NCBI RefSeq assembly: GCF_014646135.1
Contig: NZ_BMMW01000006.1
Location: 1-64,000, forward strand
Source of the DNA: Nocardia camponoti
GTDB taxonomy: Bacteria > Actinomycetota > Actinomycetes > Mycobacteriales > Mycobacteriaceae
Reading direction: 5' to 3'
Length of the DNA: 64,000 nt
The translations under genes were made by a program, and so were the position numbers. Below are positions 1 to 8,832 of this stretch, piece after piece. Each line of letters opens with the position of its first letter. The first letter of the stretch is position 1. The notes beneath the pieces are model-generated. The model was not told where the DNA came from. It made no database searches and was given only the letters and a program-made list of their open reading frames with translations.

Positions 1-232
1 GAAGACGTGAATCAGAAATATCTAAACTAGAGTCCGAAAAATCTAGCAAAGCCAAACACCAGCAAAAGTTTGCTGTTGTTCAAATGTCCAACCTCCCACG
101 ACCGGGGGGTACGCGAAGGTTGGAACCAATAATAATATTGGCACTGACATTCATCGACACACTATTGAGTTCTCAAAGAACACACGCACATGCGTCCACC
201 GAACAAGTTATCGTGGGCTTCAGCAAGGCAAC
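1..232 (-). other. 5' leader of an rRNA operon (16S gene lies beyond the left edge)
   Basis: On the minus strand positions 182-158 read TGTTCTTTGAGAACTCAATA followed by GTGTG, a stretch I recognise from leaders just upstream of 16S rRNA genes in mycolic-acid actinobacteria. The 16S gene itself is not in the window, because no start of the small-subunit RNA appears before position 1. Transcription runs leftwards, the same direction as tyrS. The assignment rests on recognition of the leader motif and on two good promoters just upstream. Confidence 0.75.
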
Positions 233-238
233 TGTTCC

Positions 239-268
239 AGCCTAGCTCATGAACCGCGGGAAAGTCAA
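239..268 (-). promoter_or_regulatory. rRNA operon promoter, proximal
   Basis: On the minus strand a -35 box TTGACT (268-263) and a -10 box TAGGCT (244-239) are separated by 18 nt, placing transcription start near 232. This sits directly upstream of the conserved rRNA leader. Confidence 0.6.
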
Positions 269-402
269 TCGTAACCCTGGTCACATAGTTTCGGCTTCTG
301 CCAGGCGCTCCCCGTACTACCTCGTTTCCCGGACCGCGCTAGTCTCTAAGAGAACCAGCCGCTCGGCACCGGGTTGGTGTCCGTGTCGCTCTGACTTCAA
401 CT

Positions 403-431
403 AAGTTACGCCTCGGATAACGCTACGTCAA
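403..431 (-). promoter_or_regulatory. rRNA operon promoter, distal
   Basis: On the minus strand TTGACG (431-426) and TAACTT (408-403) are separated by exactly 17 nt. Together with the proximal promoter this makes a tandem promoter arrangement, as is common for rRNA operons. It lies about 100 nt beyond the tyrS stop codon. Confidence 0.55.
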
Positions 432-483
432 ATGCCCAGGTCAGCGTCGCATCGCCGCAGGTCAGCGGGTTACGATTCGGCCT

Positions 484-525
484 CGCGGAGGCCTAAGCCA
501 CGAGAATGTGACCCAGACCTCCGCG
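484..525 (-). terminator. Stem-loop downstream of tyrS
   Basis: Inverted repeat with 11-nt arms (484-494 and 515-525, one mismatch) and a 20-nt loop begins 7 nt past the tyrS stop codon on the minus strand. No T-run follows it. It probably separates tyrS from the rRNA promoters. Confidence 0.4.
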
Positions 526-531
526 ATTTCG

Positions 532-1818
532 TCAAGCTATCCGGCGCGCGCCAGCCATGTTCTTCTTGCCGCGACGCAGCACCAACCACTGTCCGTGCAG
601 GTAGTCGGCATCGGCAGGCGTCCAGTCAACATCGCTAATGCGCTCGTTGTTCACCGAGGCACCGCCCTCGTTGACCGCGCGACGAGCCGCACCCCGACTG
701 TCGGCGAGTCCCGTCGCAACAAGCAGGTCGACGATCGTATTCGGTTCTCCCGGAACGATTTCCGCGATTTTCCCGTCAACCGCGGTCTCCCGCAGCGCGG
801 CGGCGAGCGTCGGTTCGTCCAGCCCGTGCAGGTCACCGCGACCGAACAGCGCCTGGCTCGCGAGCTCAACCGCGCGGGTGTTCGCTTCGCCGTGGACCAG
901 CGTCGTCATCTCGGCAGCGAGGCGCTTCTGCGCTTCACGGGCGAACGGACGCTCGATCGTCGCCTGTTCCAGTTCGTCGAGTTCTTCGCGGCTGAGGAAG
1001 GTGAACCAGCGCAGGTACCGGACGACGTCGGCGTCGGCGGTATTCACGAAGTACTGGTACCAGGCGTAGGGGCTGGTGAGTTCAGGGTCGAGCCACAGGC
1101 TGCCGCCACCGGTCGACTTGCCGAACTTCTTGCCGTCGGCCGAGGTCACGAGCGGAACGGTGAGCGCGTGGACGTGTTCGCCATCAACGCGACGGTTGAG
1201 TTCGACGCCAGCGATGATGTTGCCCCACTGATCGGAGCCGCCGACCTGCAAGGTGCAGCCGTGTTCGCGACGCAACTGGAGGTAGTCGTTCGCCTGCAGC
1301 AGCATGTAGCTGAACTCGGTGTAAGAGATGCCTTCACCTTCAAGGCGACGCTTCACGGTGTCGCGCGCGAGCATCACGTTGACCGAGAAGTGCTTGCCGA
1401 TGTCGCGCAGGAAGTCGACGGTCGACAGCGGGCCGGTCCAGTCCATGTTGTTGACGATGATCGCGCCGGTCGGCGAATCGTCGAGGTCAACGAAGCGTTC
1501 GAGCTGGGAGCGGATGCGGCCCGCCCATTCCGCGACGGTGTCGGTGGAGTTCATGCTGCGTTCGCCGACGTCACGCGGGTCGCCGATCAGGCCGGTCGCG
1601 CCGCCCGCGAGGACGATCGGGCGGTGGCCAGCACGCTGAAACCGCCGCAGTGCGAGCAGCGGGACCAGGTGGCCAGCATGCAAGCTCGCGGCGGTTGGAT
1701 CGAATCCGGCATAGAGGGTCAGGGGCGCTTCGGCGGCGGCTTTGCGCAGCTCGTCCAGGTCGGTGGACTGCGCGATGAGGCCGCGCCAGGTCAGTTCGTC
1801 GAAGATGTCGCCAGTCAC
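532..1818 (-). CDS. tyrS: Tyrosyl-tRNA synthetase
   Basis: Charges tRNA-Tyr with tyrosine in the cytosol for translation. The 428-residue protein has the class I HIGH-type motif HAGH at residues 47-50 and the KMSKS-loop equivalent KFGKS at 231-235. Between them lie the tyrosine-pocket sequences YTEFSYMLLQANDY and GGSDQWGNI. A C-terminal S4 RNA-binding domain follows, with the conserved AVNEGGASVNN stretch. Length and order fit the bacterial TyrS family. It is the last protein gene before the rRNA operon on the same strand. In M. tuberculosis, as I recall, tyrS (Rv1689) likewise follows mpg (Rv1688). Confidence 0.98.
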   Translation of the reverse strand: MTGDIFDELTWRGLIAQSTDLDELRKAAAEAPLTLYAGFDPTAASLHAGHLVPLLALRRFQRAGHRPIVLAGGATGLIGDPRDVGERSMNSTDTVAEWAGRIRSQLERFVDLDDSPTGAIIVNNMDWTGPLSTVDFLRDIGKHFSVNVMLARDTVKRRLEGEGISYTEFSYMLLQANDYLQLRREHGCTLQVGGSDQWGNIIAGVELNRRVDGEHVHALTVPLVTSADGKKFGKSTGGGSLWLDPELTSPYAWYQYFVNTADADVVRYLRWFTFLSREELDELEQATIERPFAREAQKRLAAEMTTLVHGEANTRAVELASQALFGRGDLHGLDEPTLAAALRETAVDGKIAEIVPGEPNTIVDLLVATGLADSRGAARRAVNEGGASVNNERISDVDWTPADADYLHGQWLVLRRGKKNMAGARRIA

Positions 1819-1880
1819 AGAGCGCTATCTTTCCGTATCCGTGTCGTGCGCCAACATCCCACCGGGTGTCGACGCACGAC

Positions 1881-1912
1881 AACGATCGCCGGAGCGGTCT
1901 CCGGCGATCGTT
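1881..1912 (-). terminator. Perfect hairpin between the DoxX gene and tyrS
   Basis: A perfect 14-bp stem (1881-1894 with 1899-1912) closes a 4-nt loop, 18 nt past the stop codon of the DoxX-like gene on the minus strand. There is no T-tract, which is usual for actinobacterial terminators. It also lies in the region just upstream of tyrS, so it could affect tyrS expression. Confidence 0.6.
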
Positions 1913-1930
1913 AGTGGCGATCGAAGTGGC

Positions 1931-2350
1931 TTATCGACGCAGCAGCGCGGGGAGGCTGGCGCGGGATTCGTAGGCGATCCAGCTGAAGATCGCGGCGAGG
2001 ACCAGCGGGAAGATGGCCATCCCGGGCGCGTTGGCGATGAAGGCCTGCGTCGCTGCGGCGAGCACGGTGAGGACAGCGAGGCCAATCGCGGCAAGTGCGC
2101 GCAGACGCGGGATCATGACGCCGATGCCGCCAGCGACCTCGGCGACACCGATGAACAGCAGCAGGCCGAGCGGGATGGTCAGGTTCGCCGGTGCGTTGTC
2201 CATGAGCACGTGCGGGATGACCAGCTTCGGTCCGCCTGAGGCGATGATGAAGAACAAGCCGAGCACGATCGAAAGGCCCGTGACGACGCGGCGGCGAACC
2301 TTGCTGGAGTTGACGGTGGTGGTGGACGCGGGGACGAATGCGGCGGTCAT
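1931..2350 (-). CDS. DoxX-family small membrane protein
   Basis: A 139-residue integral membrane protein with four predicted hydrophobic segments and a short cytoplasmic N-terminus (about 20 residues). The arrangement, with a Gly-Gly-Pro-Lys motif after the first helix and a charged Met-Ile-Pro-Arg-Leu-Arg turn, fits the DoxX/DoxD-like family. Members are found in thiosulfate oxidation and oxidative stress settings, but most have no proven role. The ATG at 2350 has an excellent AGGAGG ribosome-binding site. A perfect hairpin follows the gene, so it appears to be transcribed alone or at the end of a unit. No specific substrate can be inferred. Confidence 0.75.
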   Translation of the reverse strand: MTAAFVPASTTTVNSSKVRRRVVTGLSIVLGLFFIIASGGPKLVIPHVLMDNAPANLTIPLGLLLFIGVAEVAGGIGVMIPRLRALAAIGLAVLTVLAAATQAFIANAPGMAIFPLVLAAIFSWIAYESRASLPALLRR

Positions 2351-2423
2351 GATGTTTCCTCCTGGTGAGTCGCGCTTGGTGGGGTAGCGCGTTATCAGGT
2401 AGGACGTTGCCCGCGTGGAAAAC

Positions 2424-3053
2424 TCATCGCCCGCGCGAAGAATTTTTCACCGAATCCGCTCGGGGACTTCGCCGATACGCCGACACCGACGGGGAATCGG
2501 GCAACCAGAATCGCCACGGCACGTCGGCGGCTGAGCTCACGCCAACGCGCGGTCCTTCGGCGATCTGCTCGGCGGGGATCGGTTCGCGCAGGTCAACGCG
2601 GATCGGCGAGAACGGGTCGAAGAGTTCGGTGCCGTAATCGTCGAAGGTGAAACCGAGCGCGCTGCCGACGTTGCCCGGGCCGCGCGCAAGGTCGACATCC
2701 GAGCGCGCGGCAGGGCGACGGGCCCGCGCCTCCTCATGCCCGGCGATGATCTCGCCCGCTCGCATTAGCACCCCCGACGCGGCACCGTCATATCCGCAGG
2801 TCACGTTCGCACAGACGTGAATCCCGTAGGACCGGTAGAGATAAAGCCGCCCAGCTGGCCCGAACATCGCGGCATTGCGCGCGGTCGGACCTGGCCACGA
2901 ATGGGCGGCCGGGTCGGGCCACGGGCCGGTCGGGTCGCCGCCGTAGGCCTCAACTTCGACAACGCGCATCCCGACCGGGCCCGACCACACGACGCTGCCC
3001 AACAACCTGCGCGCGGCGGTCGGCGGATCGACCATCAGCTCTTCAGCGGTCAC
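2424..3053 (-). CDS. mpg: DNA-3-methyladenine glycosylase (Aag/MPG family)
   Basis: Removes alkylated purines such as 3-methyladenine from DNA as the first step of base excision repair. The protein (about 209 residues from the GTG at 3053) carries the family signature VVEVEAYGG with the catalytic Glu, then DPAAHSWPGPTARN, MFGPAGRLYLYRSYGIH, and LARGPGNVGSALG near the C-terminus. The frame stays open much further upstream, but that extension is arginine-rich, has no family similarity and would run into the upstream gene. The GTG at 3053 or the ATG at 3035 is therefore preferred. It follows the LtrA-like gene by 35 nt and precedes DoxX and tyrS. Confidence 0.93.
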   Translation of the reverse strand: MTAEELMVDPPTAARRLLGSVVWSGPVGMRVVEVEAYGGDPTGPWPDPAAHSWPGPTARNAAMFGPAGRLYLYRSYGIHVCANVTCGYDGAASGVLMRAGEIIAGHEEARARRPAARSDVDLARGPGNVGSALGFTFDDYGTELFDPFSPIRVDLREPIPAEQIAEGPRVGVSSAADVPWRFWLPDSPSVSAYRRSPRADSVKNSSRGR

Positions 3054-3088
3054 CGAGCCATTGTCGCCGATGACCGCGTCGGGCCTGG

Positions 3089-4159
3089 TCAGGCGTATGA
3101 GCTGTGTTCGCCCGCGCGCAGAATGGCTTTGTCGTCGGCGATCACGACGGCGAAGGCGAGACCGACGAGCGCGGCCAACTGGATCCACGCGACGGTGTAG
3201 ACACCGAGCGGTGCCGTCGCGGCAACAACGACAGCGCCGATGAGCCGACTCCGCGCGCCCGGCAGTTTGAGTGTCGCGCGGAACCACGCCTGCCCAACGA
3301 AATACAGCGCGACGCCACCCGACAACGCCAGCGCGGCGGGCCAGCCAACCGATTCGTGCCCGTGCGCGATGCTCAGCGCGATGCCAGCCGAGGTCAGGAT
3401 CACGCCGACGAGCAGCGGATAGAAGGCGTAGTCGTAGGCGACGAGCGCGGGTCGAACACGGTCGCTATCCGGAACGGCGGCAAGCGCGTGCTCACCACGT
3501 TCGTCGTCGAAACCGAAGTACGCCCACCACAGCACGTACGCGAGGCCGAGGCCAAGCGCGACCATCACGATGAGCCCGACGGTGATCGGCTCCCCCGCGA
3601 GCCCAACACCAAGCGCGACAACGGATTCACCAAGCGCGACGATGATCACCAGTCCATGCCGTTCACAGAAATGCGAAGCGCGAACAACGAAACCGCCCGC
3701 ATCGACGAGATACGGCGTCGCGATTTGCAGCGCGAACGCCGCCGCCCACAACCCGTATTGCGCGACTCCATGCACGAGACCGCCCGCAAGCACCAACCCT
3801 GCCGACAACGCGTTGAGCGGCCCAATTCGCCGGATCGCCAAGCTGGCCGACGCTCCGCCCGCCGACGCGAAAAGCGCGGTATGTACTCCGGTGACCAGCG
3901 CGTACCCAACACCGAACGCGACGCCGCCGCCGTGGAACGCGTTCGGCACGGCAAGCGCGAGCACGAAGAACGCGAACATGCCGATCAGCAACCAGGTGCG
4001 CCGCGCCGAACTGCTTGGCGCGACCTCATTGGTGAGCCAGACGTACCCGCCATACATCCACCAGATCGGCCCGAACATCACCGCGATCTGCACGACGGCG
4101 GTAGGCCCTGGATGATGCACGAACACGTGCGCGAGCTGGGTGATGGTGAAAACCGCCAA
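3089..4159 (-). CDS. LtrA-family membrane protein, N-terminus apparently damaged
   Basis: A 356-residue polytopic membrane protein with about ten hydrophobic segments. It contains the 'low temperature requirement A' hallmark HFCERHGLVIIVALGESVVA in the middle. LtrA proteins are widespread, but their biochemical role is not established. The reading frame opens with a TTG inside what should be the conserved N-terminal motif (normally Leu-Glu-Leu-Phe-Phe-Asp-Leu before the first helix). Only Asp-Leu of that motif remains, directly after an in-frame TAG. The first residues, AVFTITQLAH, match the second half of the family motif. The gene may be translated from the TTG as a shortened protein or may be a recent pseudogene. 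Confidence 0.7.
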   Translation of the reverse strand: MAVFTITQLAHVFVHHPGPTAVVQIAVMFGPIWWMYGGYVWLTNEVAPSSSARRTWLLIGMFAFFVLALAVPNAFHGGGVAFGVGYALVTGVHTALFASAGGASASLAIRRIGPLNALSAGLVLAGGLVHGVAQYGLWAAAFALQIATPYLVDAGGFVVRASHFCERHGLVIIVALGESVVALGVGLAGEPITVGLIVMVALGLGLAYVLWWAYFGFDDERGEHALAAVPDSDRVRPALVAYDYAFYPLLVGVILTSAGIALSIAHGHESVGWPAALALSGGVALYFVGQAWFRATLKLPGARSRLIGAVVVAATAPLGVYTVAWIQLAALVGLAFAVVIADDKAILRAGEHSSYA

Positions 4160-4279
4160 ATCCTAGGTCGCCGGTGGCGCGCGTGCGGAGTGGCGACGTC
4201 GGCTCAGGGTGGGAGACCGGGGTCGAAATCGGGGCTTCGCCCGATGTGGACGGACCGCGATTCTTCGTACCGTCGCCGC

Positions 4280-5800
4280 ATGGCTTTGTCTCTTCGTCAC
4301 GTTCGGCGTGTTCTGTTCGGTGTGGGCGCTGTCGCGTTGACGTTCGTGGTGGTTGTCAGCGGCATCGTGACGTGGGTATACGCGAGCGCCGATATATCCA
4401 CCGTTGGCACAACGGATTTTGGCCGCACCCTCAACATTCCGCCGCTCGCCACGTCGACCGTCGAACCGGACGGAACCCGCGCCTTCGACCTCCAAATGCA
4501 GTCGGGTACAACAGAATTCAACTCTGGGACGCAGGCACCGACGTCGGGTTTCAACGGAAGCTACCTGGGCCCAACGCTGCGCGCCGAGCGTGGCGAGAAG
4601 GTGCGCGTGCGGGTGCGCAACAACCTGACCGAGTCGTCGTCGGTGCATTGGCACGGCATGCACCTGCCCGCAAGAATGGATGGTGGCCCGCACCAGATGA
4701 TCGAGCCAGGAGCCACGTGGACGCCGGAATGGACTGTCGCGCAGCCTGCTTCGACGCTCTGGTACCACCCGCACCCACACGGTGCGACCGAGGACCATGT
4801 CCGTCGTGGGTTGGCTGGGTTGTTTCTCGTTGACGACGCCGCGGCGTCGTCGCTTCCGCTGCCACGCGACTACGGCGTCGACGACATTCCGCTGATCGTG
4901 CAGGACGTACGACTGCGCGACGGGCGCATCGACGAAACGCACGGGGCGTTTCGCGACGTTGGCTTCCTCGGCGACCAGCTCCTGGTCAATGGCACACTCG
5001 CGCCGCACCTCGACGTGGGTGACGAACTGGTTCGACTCCGGCTGCTCAACGCGTCAACGGCCCGCGTGCACAACTTCCACTTCGCCGATGACAAACCGTT
5101 CGCGTTTATCGCCACCGACGGTGGTCTGCTGCCACAACCGGAAACCATGACGGCCCTTCGTCTTTCGCCGGGAGAGCGCGCCGAGATTGTGGTGCGGATG
5201 CTGCCGGGCGAGCGGGCGGTGTTGCGTGACAGCGACGTCGACCTTGGCACGAACTTCTGGACAACGCGGTTTTCCGGTGGAGACGACCGCTTCGACGTGA
5301 TGGAACTCCGCGCTGCCGCGCAGCTGCGGCCGTCGCCCGAGTTGCCAACCCACCTCGTTGCACCATCGACGCCCGACGGCTCCGACGTCGCCACCGAGCG
5401 TCATTTCTCGCTGACCTTCGGCAAGATCAACAACGCCGAGATGGCGATGGACCGCGTCGACGCGACGGTTGTCCGTGGAACGACCGAGAAATGGATCGTC
5501 CGCAACGACGACGGAACGCCCCACAATTTTCACGTTCATGACGTGCAATTTCGCGTCATCGACTATGCGGGCGCGCCACCGCCTGCCGAGCTGCGAGGCG
5601 CGAAAGACACCATCTATCTGCCGCCGAACACCACCGTCACGCTGGTGATGCGCTTCGACGGGCCATCCGACCCGAACACGCCCTACATGTATCACTGCCA
5701 CCTGCTGTGGCATGAGGATCTTGGGATGATGGGCCAGTTCGTTGTTGTCGAGCCCGGCCAGTCGGCTGGCACGCCGACCGGCCACCACCACGCGAATTAG
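4280..5800 (+). CDS. Multicopper oxidase, exported
   Basis: A 506-residue three-domain copper oxidase of the CueO/CotA/FtsP-like group. An N-terminal hydrophobic segment (about residues 12-35) anchors or exports it across the cytoplasmic membrane. All four copper-ligand motifs are present: HWHGMH, WYHPHPHG, HNFHVHDVQF and the C-terminal HCHLLWHEDLGMMG. It should hold type 1, 2 and 3 copper and oxidise Cu(I) or phenolic substrates outside the membrane. The ATG at 4280 is chosen because the longer open frame upstream is Arg/Asp-rich noise antisense to the LtrA gene. A His-rich tail closes the protein. The stop codon overlaps the stop of the convergent Trm112-like gene. Confidence 0.92.
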   Translation: MALSLRHVRRVLFGVGAVALTFVVVVSGIVTWVYASADISTVGTTDFGRTLNIPPLATSTVEPDGTRAFDLQMQSGTTEFNSGTQAPTSGFNGSYLGPTLRAERGEKVRVRVRNNLTESSSVHWHGMHLPARMDGGPHQMIEPGATWTPEWTVAQPASTLWYHPHPHGATEDHVRRGLAGLFLVDDAAASSLPLPRDYGVDDIPLIVQDVRLRDGRIDETHGAFRDVGFLGDQLLVNGTLAPHLDVGDELVRLRLLNASTARVHNFHFADDKPFAFIATDGGLLPQPETMTALRLSPGERAEIVVRMLPGERAVLRDSDVDLGTNFWTTRFSGGDDRFDVMELRAAAQLRPSPELPTHLVAPSTPDGSDVATERHFSLTFGKINNAEMAMDRVDATVVRGTTEKWIVRNDDGTPHNFHVHDVQFRVIDYAGAPPPAELRGAKDTIYLPPNTTVTLVMRFDGPSDPNTPYMYHCHLLWHEDLGMMGQFVVVEPGQSAGTPTGHHHAN

Positions 5801-6027
5801 CCTTGGGCGCTGAGGAATTCGTGCTCGGTGTCGTCGACAACCGCGCGTGCCTCGTCCGCGAGGAGCACCGGGATGCCGTTGTCGATCGGGTATGCCACGC
5901 GCAAGCGCGGGTTGTAGAGCACCGCGTCGCCGGTCGCATCGGTGCGCGCGAGCAGCAGCGGGCCCTTATCTTGCGGGCATGCGAGCAGGCTGAGCAGGGT
6001 TGCGTCGATGGTGGTTTCGTGCGCCAT
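5797..6027 (-). CDS. Trm112-family protein (UPF0434-like)
   Basis: A 76-residue protein of the Trm112/YcaR family, with the core LLACPQDKGPLLL, a Leu-Tyr-Asn-Pro-Arg-Leu motif and YPIDNGIPVLLADEA. In other organisms Trm112 proteins act as partners of methyltransferases; the bacterial role is largely unproven. Only one of the possible zinc-ligand Cys residues is present, so metal binding is doubtful. The ATG at 6027 is preferred over a TTG three codons upstream because a GTAGG stretch lies at suitable spacing. M. tuberculosis has, as I recall, a similar small gene (Rv1684) right after Rv1683; here a glycan module separates the two. Confidence 0.8.
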   Translation of the reverse strand: MAHETTIDATLLSLLACPQDKGPLLLARTDATGDAVLYNPRLRVAYPIDNGIPVLLADEARAVVDDTEHEFLSAQG

Positions 6028-6037
6028 GTCGTTCAAC

Positions 6038-6460
6038 CTACCGCGGCCGGCGAAACGAGATGTAGCGGTGTCCGAAGAAGCTCACCACCGCGACGATGCC
6101 CATCACAACAACCGCCGACGGCGCGGCGGGCAAACCGAAACCGGTCACCGCGACCTCGACAAGCACCACATTGAGCAGCAGCCCGCCCGCGTTGACCCCG
6201 CAAAACGCGACGAAATCGCGCAGCACATGCCCGCGCACCCGAAAAACGAGCGTGCGATGCCCGACGAACGCGACGACCGTGCTCACCGCGTACGCCAAGA
6301 CCATCGCGAGCCCGGGTCGCCCGTCGCCAAGTACGTGCAGCCAGAACACGGCGAGTGCCATGCCGAGCAGGGTGTTGAACCCGCCGACGATCGCGAACGC
6401 CAGTTCTTGGCGCTTGACGACTCGCAGCAGCGGGCCTGGGGTGTCAAGAACGGTTGTCAT
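6038..6460 (-). CDS. GtrA-family membrane protein
   Basis: A 140-residue protein with four hydrophobic helices and the GtrA hallmarks FAIVGGFNTLLG at the start and VAFVGHRTLVFR and SFFGHRYISFR later. GtrA proteins are thought to move or assist polyprenyl-phosphate-linked sugars across the membrane for decoration of surface polymers, usually together with a GT2 transferase and a large GT-C-like protein. All three are adjacent here. The ATG start overlaps the stop of the upstream large membrane protein by 4 nt, so the two are translationally coupled. Confidence 0.88.
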   Translation of the reverse strand: MTTVLDTPGPLLRVVKRQELAFAIVGGFNTLLGMALAVFWLHVLGDGRPGLAMVLAYAVSTVVAFVGHRTLVFRVRGHVLRDFVAFCGVNAGGLLLNVVLVEVAVTGFGLPAAPSAVVVMGIVAVVSFFGHRYISFRRPR

Positions 6461-8700
6461 CGAGTCACGTCGGCGAGCGAGGAGTCCGGGATCGACTCGG
6501 CATCCGGTGCTTCACTCGAACCGCGTTCCGGGCGACGTCCACGCAGGTAGAGCCACTGGAACACCGCCAACCCGGCGAGCCCGGCGAGGATCGACGCGCC
6601 ACCGATCTTCCAGCCCGGCGGTCGCCAGGTGAGTTCGAGGTCGCCGTCGCGCGTGCCCGCTGGGATGTCGATCGCGACGAAGCTCTTCGCGACTACCTTG
6701 AACGGCACGTCGTTGCCGTTGAGCGTCGCGCGGTACCCGGGCCAGCCGAGTCGCGCGAAGACAACGCGACCGCCGTTGTCGGAAGTGACCCGCACGCGAC
6801 TTGTCGTGTCGGTTTCCGACACCGACACCGCGGTGCCGCCGTCGACGGCCGAAACGCGACCGTTGCGCGTCGAGATCAGCCCGCCTTCGCGTTCGAGGAC
6901 CGAGATGTAGCGGTCGTGCCCGGGGTAGTCGACCCATTTCCAGCCAGCGGGCGGGTCCTGGGCGCGCGCGTCGGGGTAGAGCGCGTTGTGCAGTACGACC
7001 CGGTCGACATTCATCAGGTCGACAATCGGCTTGCCCGTCGACGGCTCGACGGCGAACGCGCGACGGAACGCGTCGGGGCACACGCTGGTGTCCCAGCGCA
7101 TGCACAGCATCTCGCCGAAGTAGAAATGCCCGTTGGGCGTGTACCCGCTGACGTAGGTCTTCTCGACGTCCTTGGCGTAGTTGCCGAAGACGAGCGAACC
7201 GTACGCGCCGTCGACGGTGCGTTCGTTCGGCGGAATCAACGCGCGATCGCCAAGCTGCAACGTGGTGCCCGCGAAGTCGGGGAACGCGGCTTTCGCCTCA
7301 GCGCGATCGCTGGGCAGGTTCCAACTCATCGGCGTCGGCTGCGCACGCGCGACCTGGACGTAGGCGATCGGGAACACCGCGACAATCGCGAGCGCGACAG
7401 CGGCGGTTGTCCCCTTGTTCAGCCCAAGCCACACGACACCAGCGGTCAACGCGAGCAACGCGACGGCGGCGATAACGTGCGCGAGCACGTTATGCGGGTC
7501 GGCCGAGAACGACCGAATCCACAGCAACCCGATCAGCACCGCGGCCGCGATCGCGCGCCCACGCCACTCCTTCACGGTCGCGAATCGACCAAGCAGCACG
7601 CAGACAAGCACGAGCAATCCAAGCGCGACCATCGGTAGCACGCGCGCGGGCCAGCGCAGCGGACCGATCGTGCCCGGCCCAGCCGTCCACATCAACGCCG
7701 CGATCGCGAACAGGCCGATGCCGCTGAACTCTCGCCACGCCTTGCGCGCTTCGGCCCAATCGATAAAGGCGAGCGCGGGGATGAGGAACCACGCGATGTA
7801 GACAACCGGCAATGGCTGGACGTAGCCCCACCACGAACTGAACGCGGGCAACGTCGACGGCAAACTCGCGTTCAACGATTCCGACCACGGCACGGTGAGG
7901 AACTGGTCGTTGTTGATCTGCGCGGTGCCACGCCAGGTGACCTTGGCCGACAACATGCTTGGCAGATAGGTCGCCATGCCAGCGAGCGCGGCGAACGCCG
8001 ACACCGCGAGCAGTCGCGCTGCGGGCTGCCATTTGCGCTGGTAGATCCACTCGCCAACCGCGACAGCGCCAATCATCAGTCCGGCCTCAGCGGCCGGGAA
8101 GATGTACTGCACGGAAATGGCAAGGTACAGAAAGAGGAACACCGGAATCGGGCTGCTCTTGCCGCGCGCGTATCGCACGCCCGACGCCCACGCGTGCACG
8201 AGCCACGCGGTGCCGGTGAAGGCGGTCATCCAGCTCGCGGAATCGAAGAAAAGTAGCCAGCCGGTGAACGGAATCGACACGCCACCAAGGGCGGCCCACT
8301 GCACGCGCGAGCCGTAGGCAAGGCAAATTCGGTACACGCCAAGGCCAAGGATGATCGCGAAGATCAGCTTCACGACCGTCGCGTAGAGCACAAGGTTGTC
8401 GAACGAGGGCGCGAGGAAGTCGATGAGCAGCTGCGGCGGATTCAGCAGACCAGCTTCTTCGATCGAATAGTTGCCCGCCATCCAATGCTCGGGAACAAGC
8501 ACGGGCAGGTCACCGTCGCGCAGCCGCCGCCCGAGCATCACCCAGAGCGGAACGTACTGCGATTCAGTGTCATCGGTGTAGAAGTGCCGGACGTTCGCCA
8601 GCAGAACCGCGCCATAGCCCGCGATCACCCCAAGCGAAGTGATCAAGCCCCACAGGTACACGGAACGACGGGAAGGGGTTCTACTTTCCACCACGAGCAC
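6457..8700 (-). CDS. Large polytopic membrane protein, YfhO-like (putative GT-C-type transferase)
   Basis: A 747-residue protein with about a dozen hydrophobic segments in the first 480 residues, a soluble extracellular domain (about 490-700) and one C-terminal membrane segment before a hydrophilic tail. An early loop carrying an acidic pair (YTDDTESQYVPLW) and the segment ending in NPPQLLIDFLAP resemble the YfhO/GT-C fold. Such enzymes use lipid-linked sugars as donors on the outer face of the membrane. The GTG start at 8700 faces the GT2 gene across a 132-nt divergent promoter region. Coupling to gtrA and the opposing GT2/RffA genes suggests a role in modifying a cell-envelope glycan. The acceptor is unknown. 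Confidence 0.7.
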   Translation of the reverse strand: MLVVESRTPSRRSVYLWGLITSLGVIAGYGAVLLANVRHFYTDDTESQYVPLWVMLGRRLRDGDLPVLVPEHWMAGNYSIEEAGLLNPPQLLIDFLAPSFDNLVLYATVVKLIFAIILGLGVYRICLAYGSRVQWAALGGVSIPFTGWLLFFDSASWMTAFTGTAWLVHAWASGVRYARGKSSPIPVFLFLYLAISVQYIFPAAEAGLMIGAVAVGEWIYQRKWQPAARLLAVSAFAALAGMATYLPSMLSAKVTWRGTAQINNDQFLTVPWSESLNASLPSTLPAFSSWWGYVQPLPVVYIAWFLIPALAFIDWAEARKAWREFSGIGLFAIAALMWTAGPGTIGPLRWPARVLPMVALGLLVLVCVLLGRFATVKEWRGRAIAAAVLIGLLWIRSFSADPHNVLAHVIAAVALLALTAGVVWLGLNKGTTAAVALAIVAVFPIAYVQVARAQPTPMSWNLPSDRAEAKAAFPDFAGTTLQLGDRALIPPNERTVDGAYGSLVFGNYAKDVEKTYVSGYTPNGHFYFGEMLCMRWDTSVCPDAFRRAFAVEPSTGKPIVDLMNVDRVVLHNALYPDARAQDPPAGWKWVDYPGHDRYISVLEREGGLISTRNGRVSAVDGGTAVSVSETDTTSRVRVTSDNGGRVVFARLGWPGYRATLNGNDVPFKVVAKSFVAIDIPAGTRDGDLELTWRPPGWKIGGASILAGLAGLAVFQWLYLRGRRPERGSSEAPDAESIPDSSLADVTR

Positions 8701-8832
8701 CAGACCCTACAGGCAACAGCGCGGGTCGGCATCGTCGCACTCACCTGCGGCAAACAGTCGCTCCGCCACGCCGCATACGGCCATATTCCGGTGTTAAAGT
8801 GCGCTGACCCCTTCCAGCCAAGAAAGTCGACG

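Noticed and set aside
508..1914. A 468-codon open frame on the plus strand covering tyrS
   Set aside because: It is antisense to tyrS, its translation is Arg/Val/Asp-rich without family motifs, and high GC content makes such shadow frames common.
3104..4279. A long N-terminal extension of the multicopper oxidase frame
   Set aside because: The extension is antisense to the LtrA gene and lacks any secretion signal, whereas the ATG at 4280 begins directly before a hydrophobic export segment.
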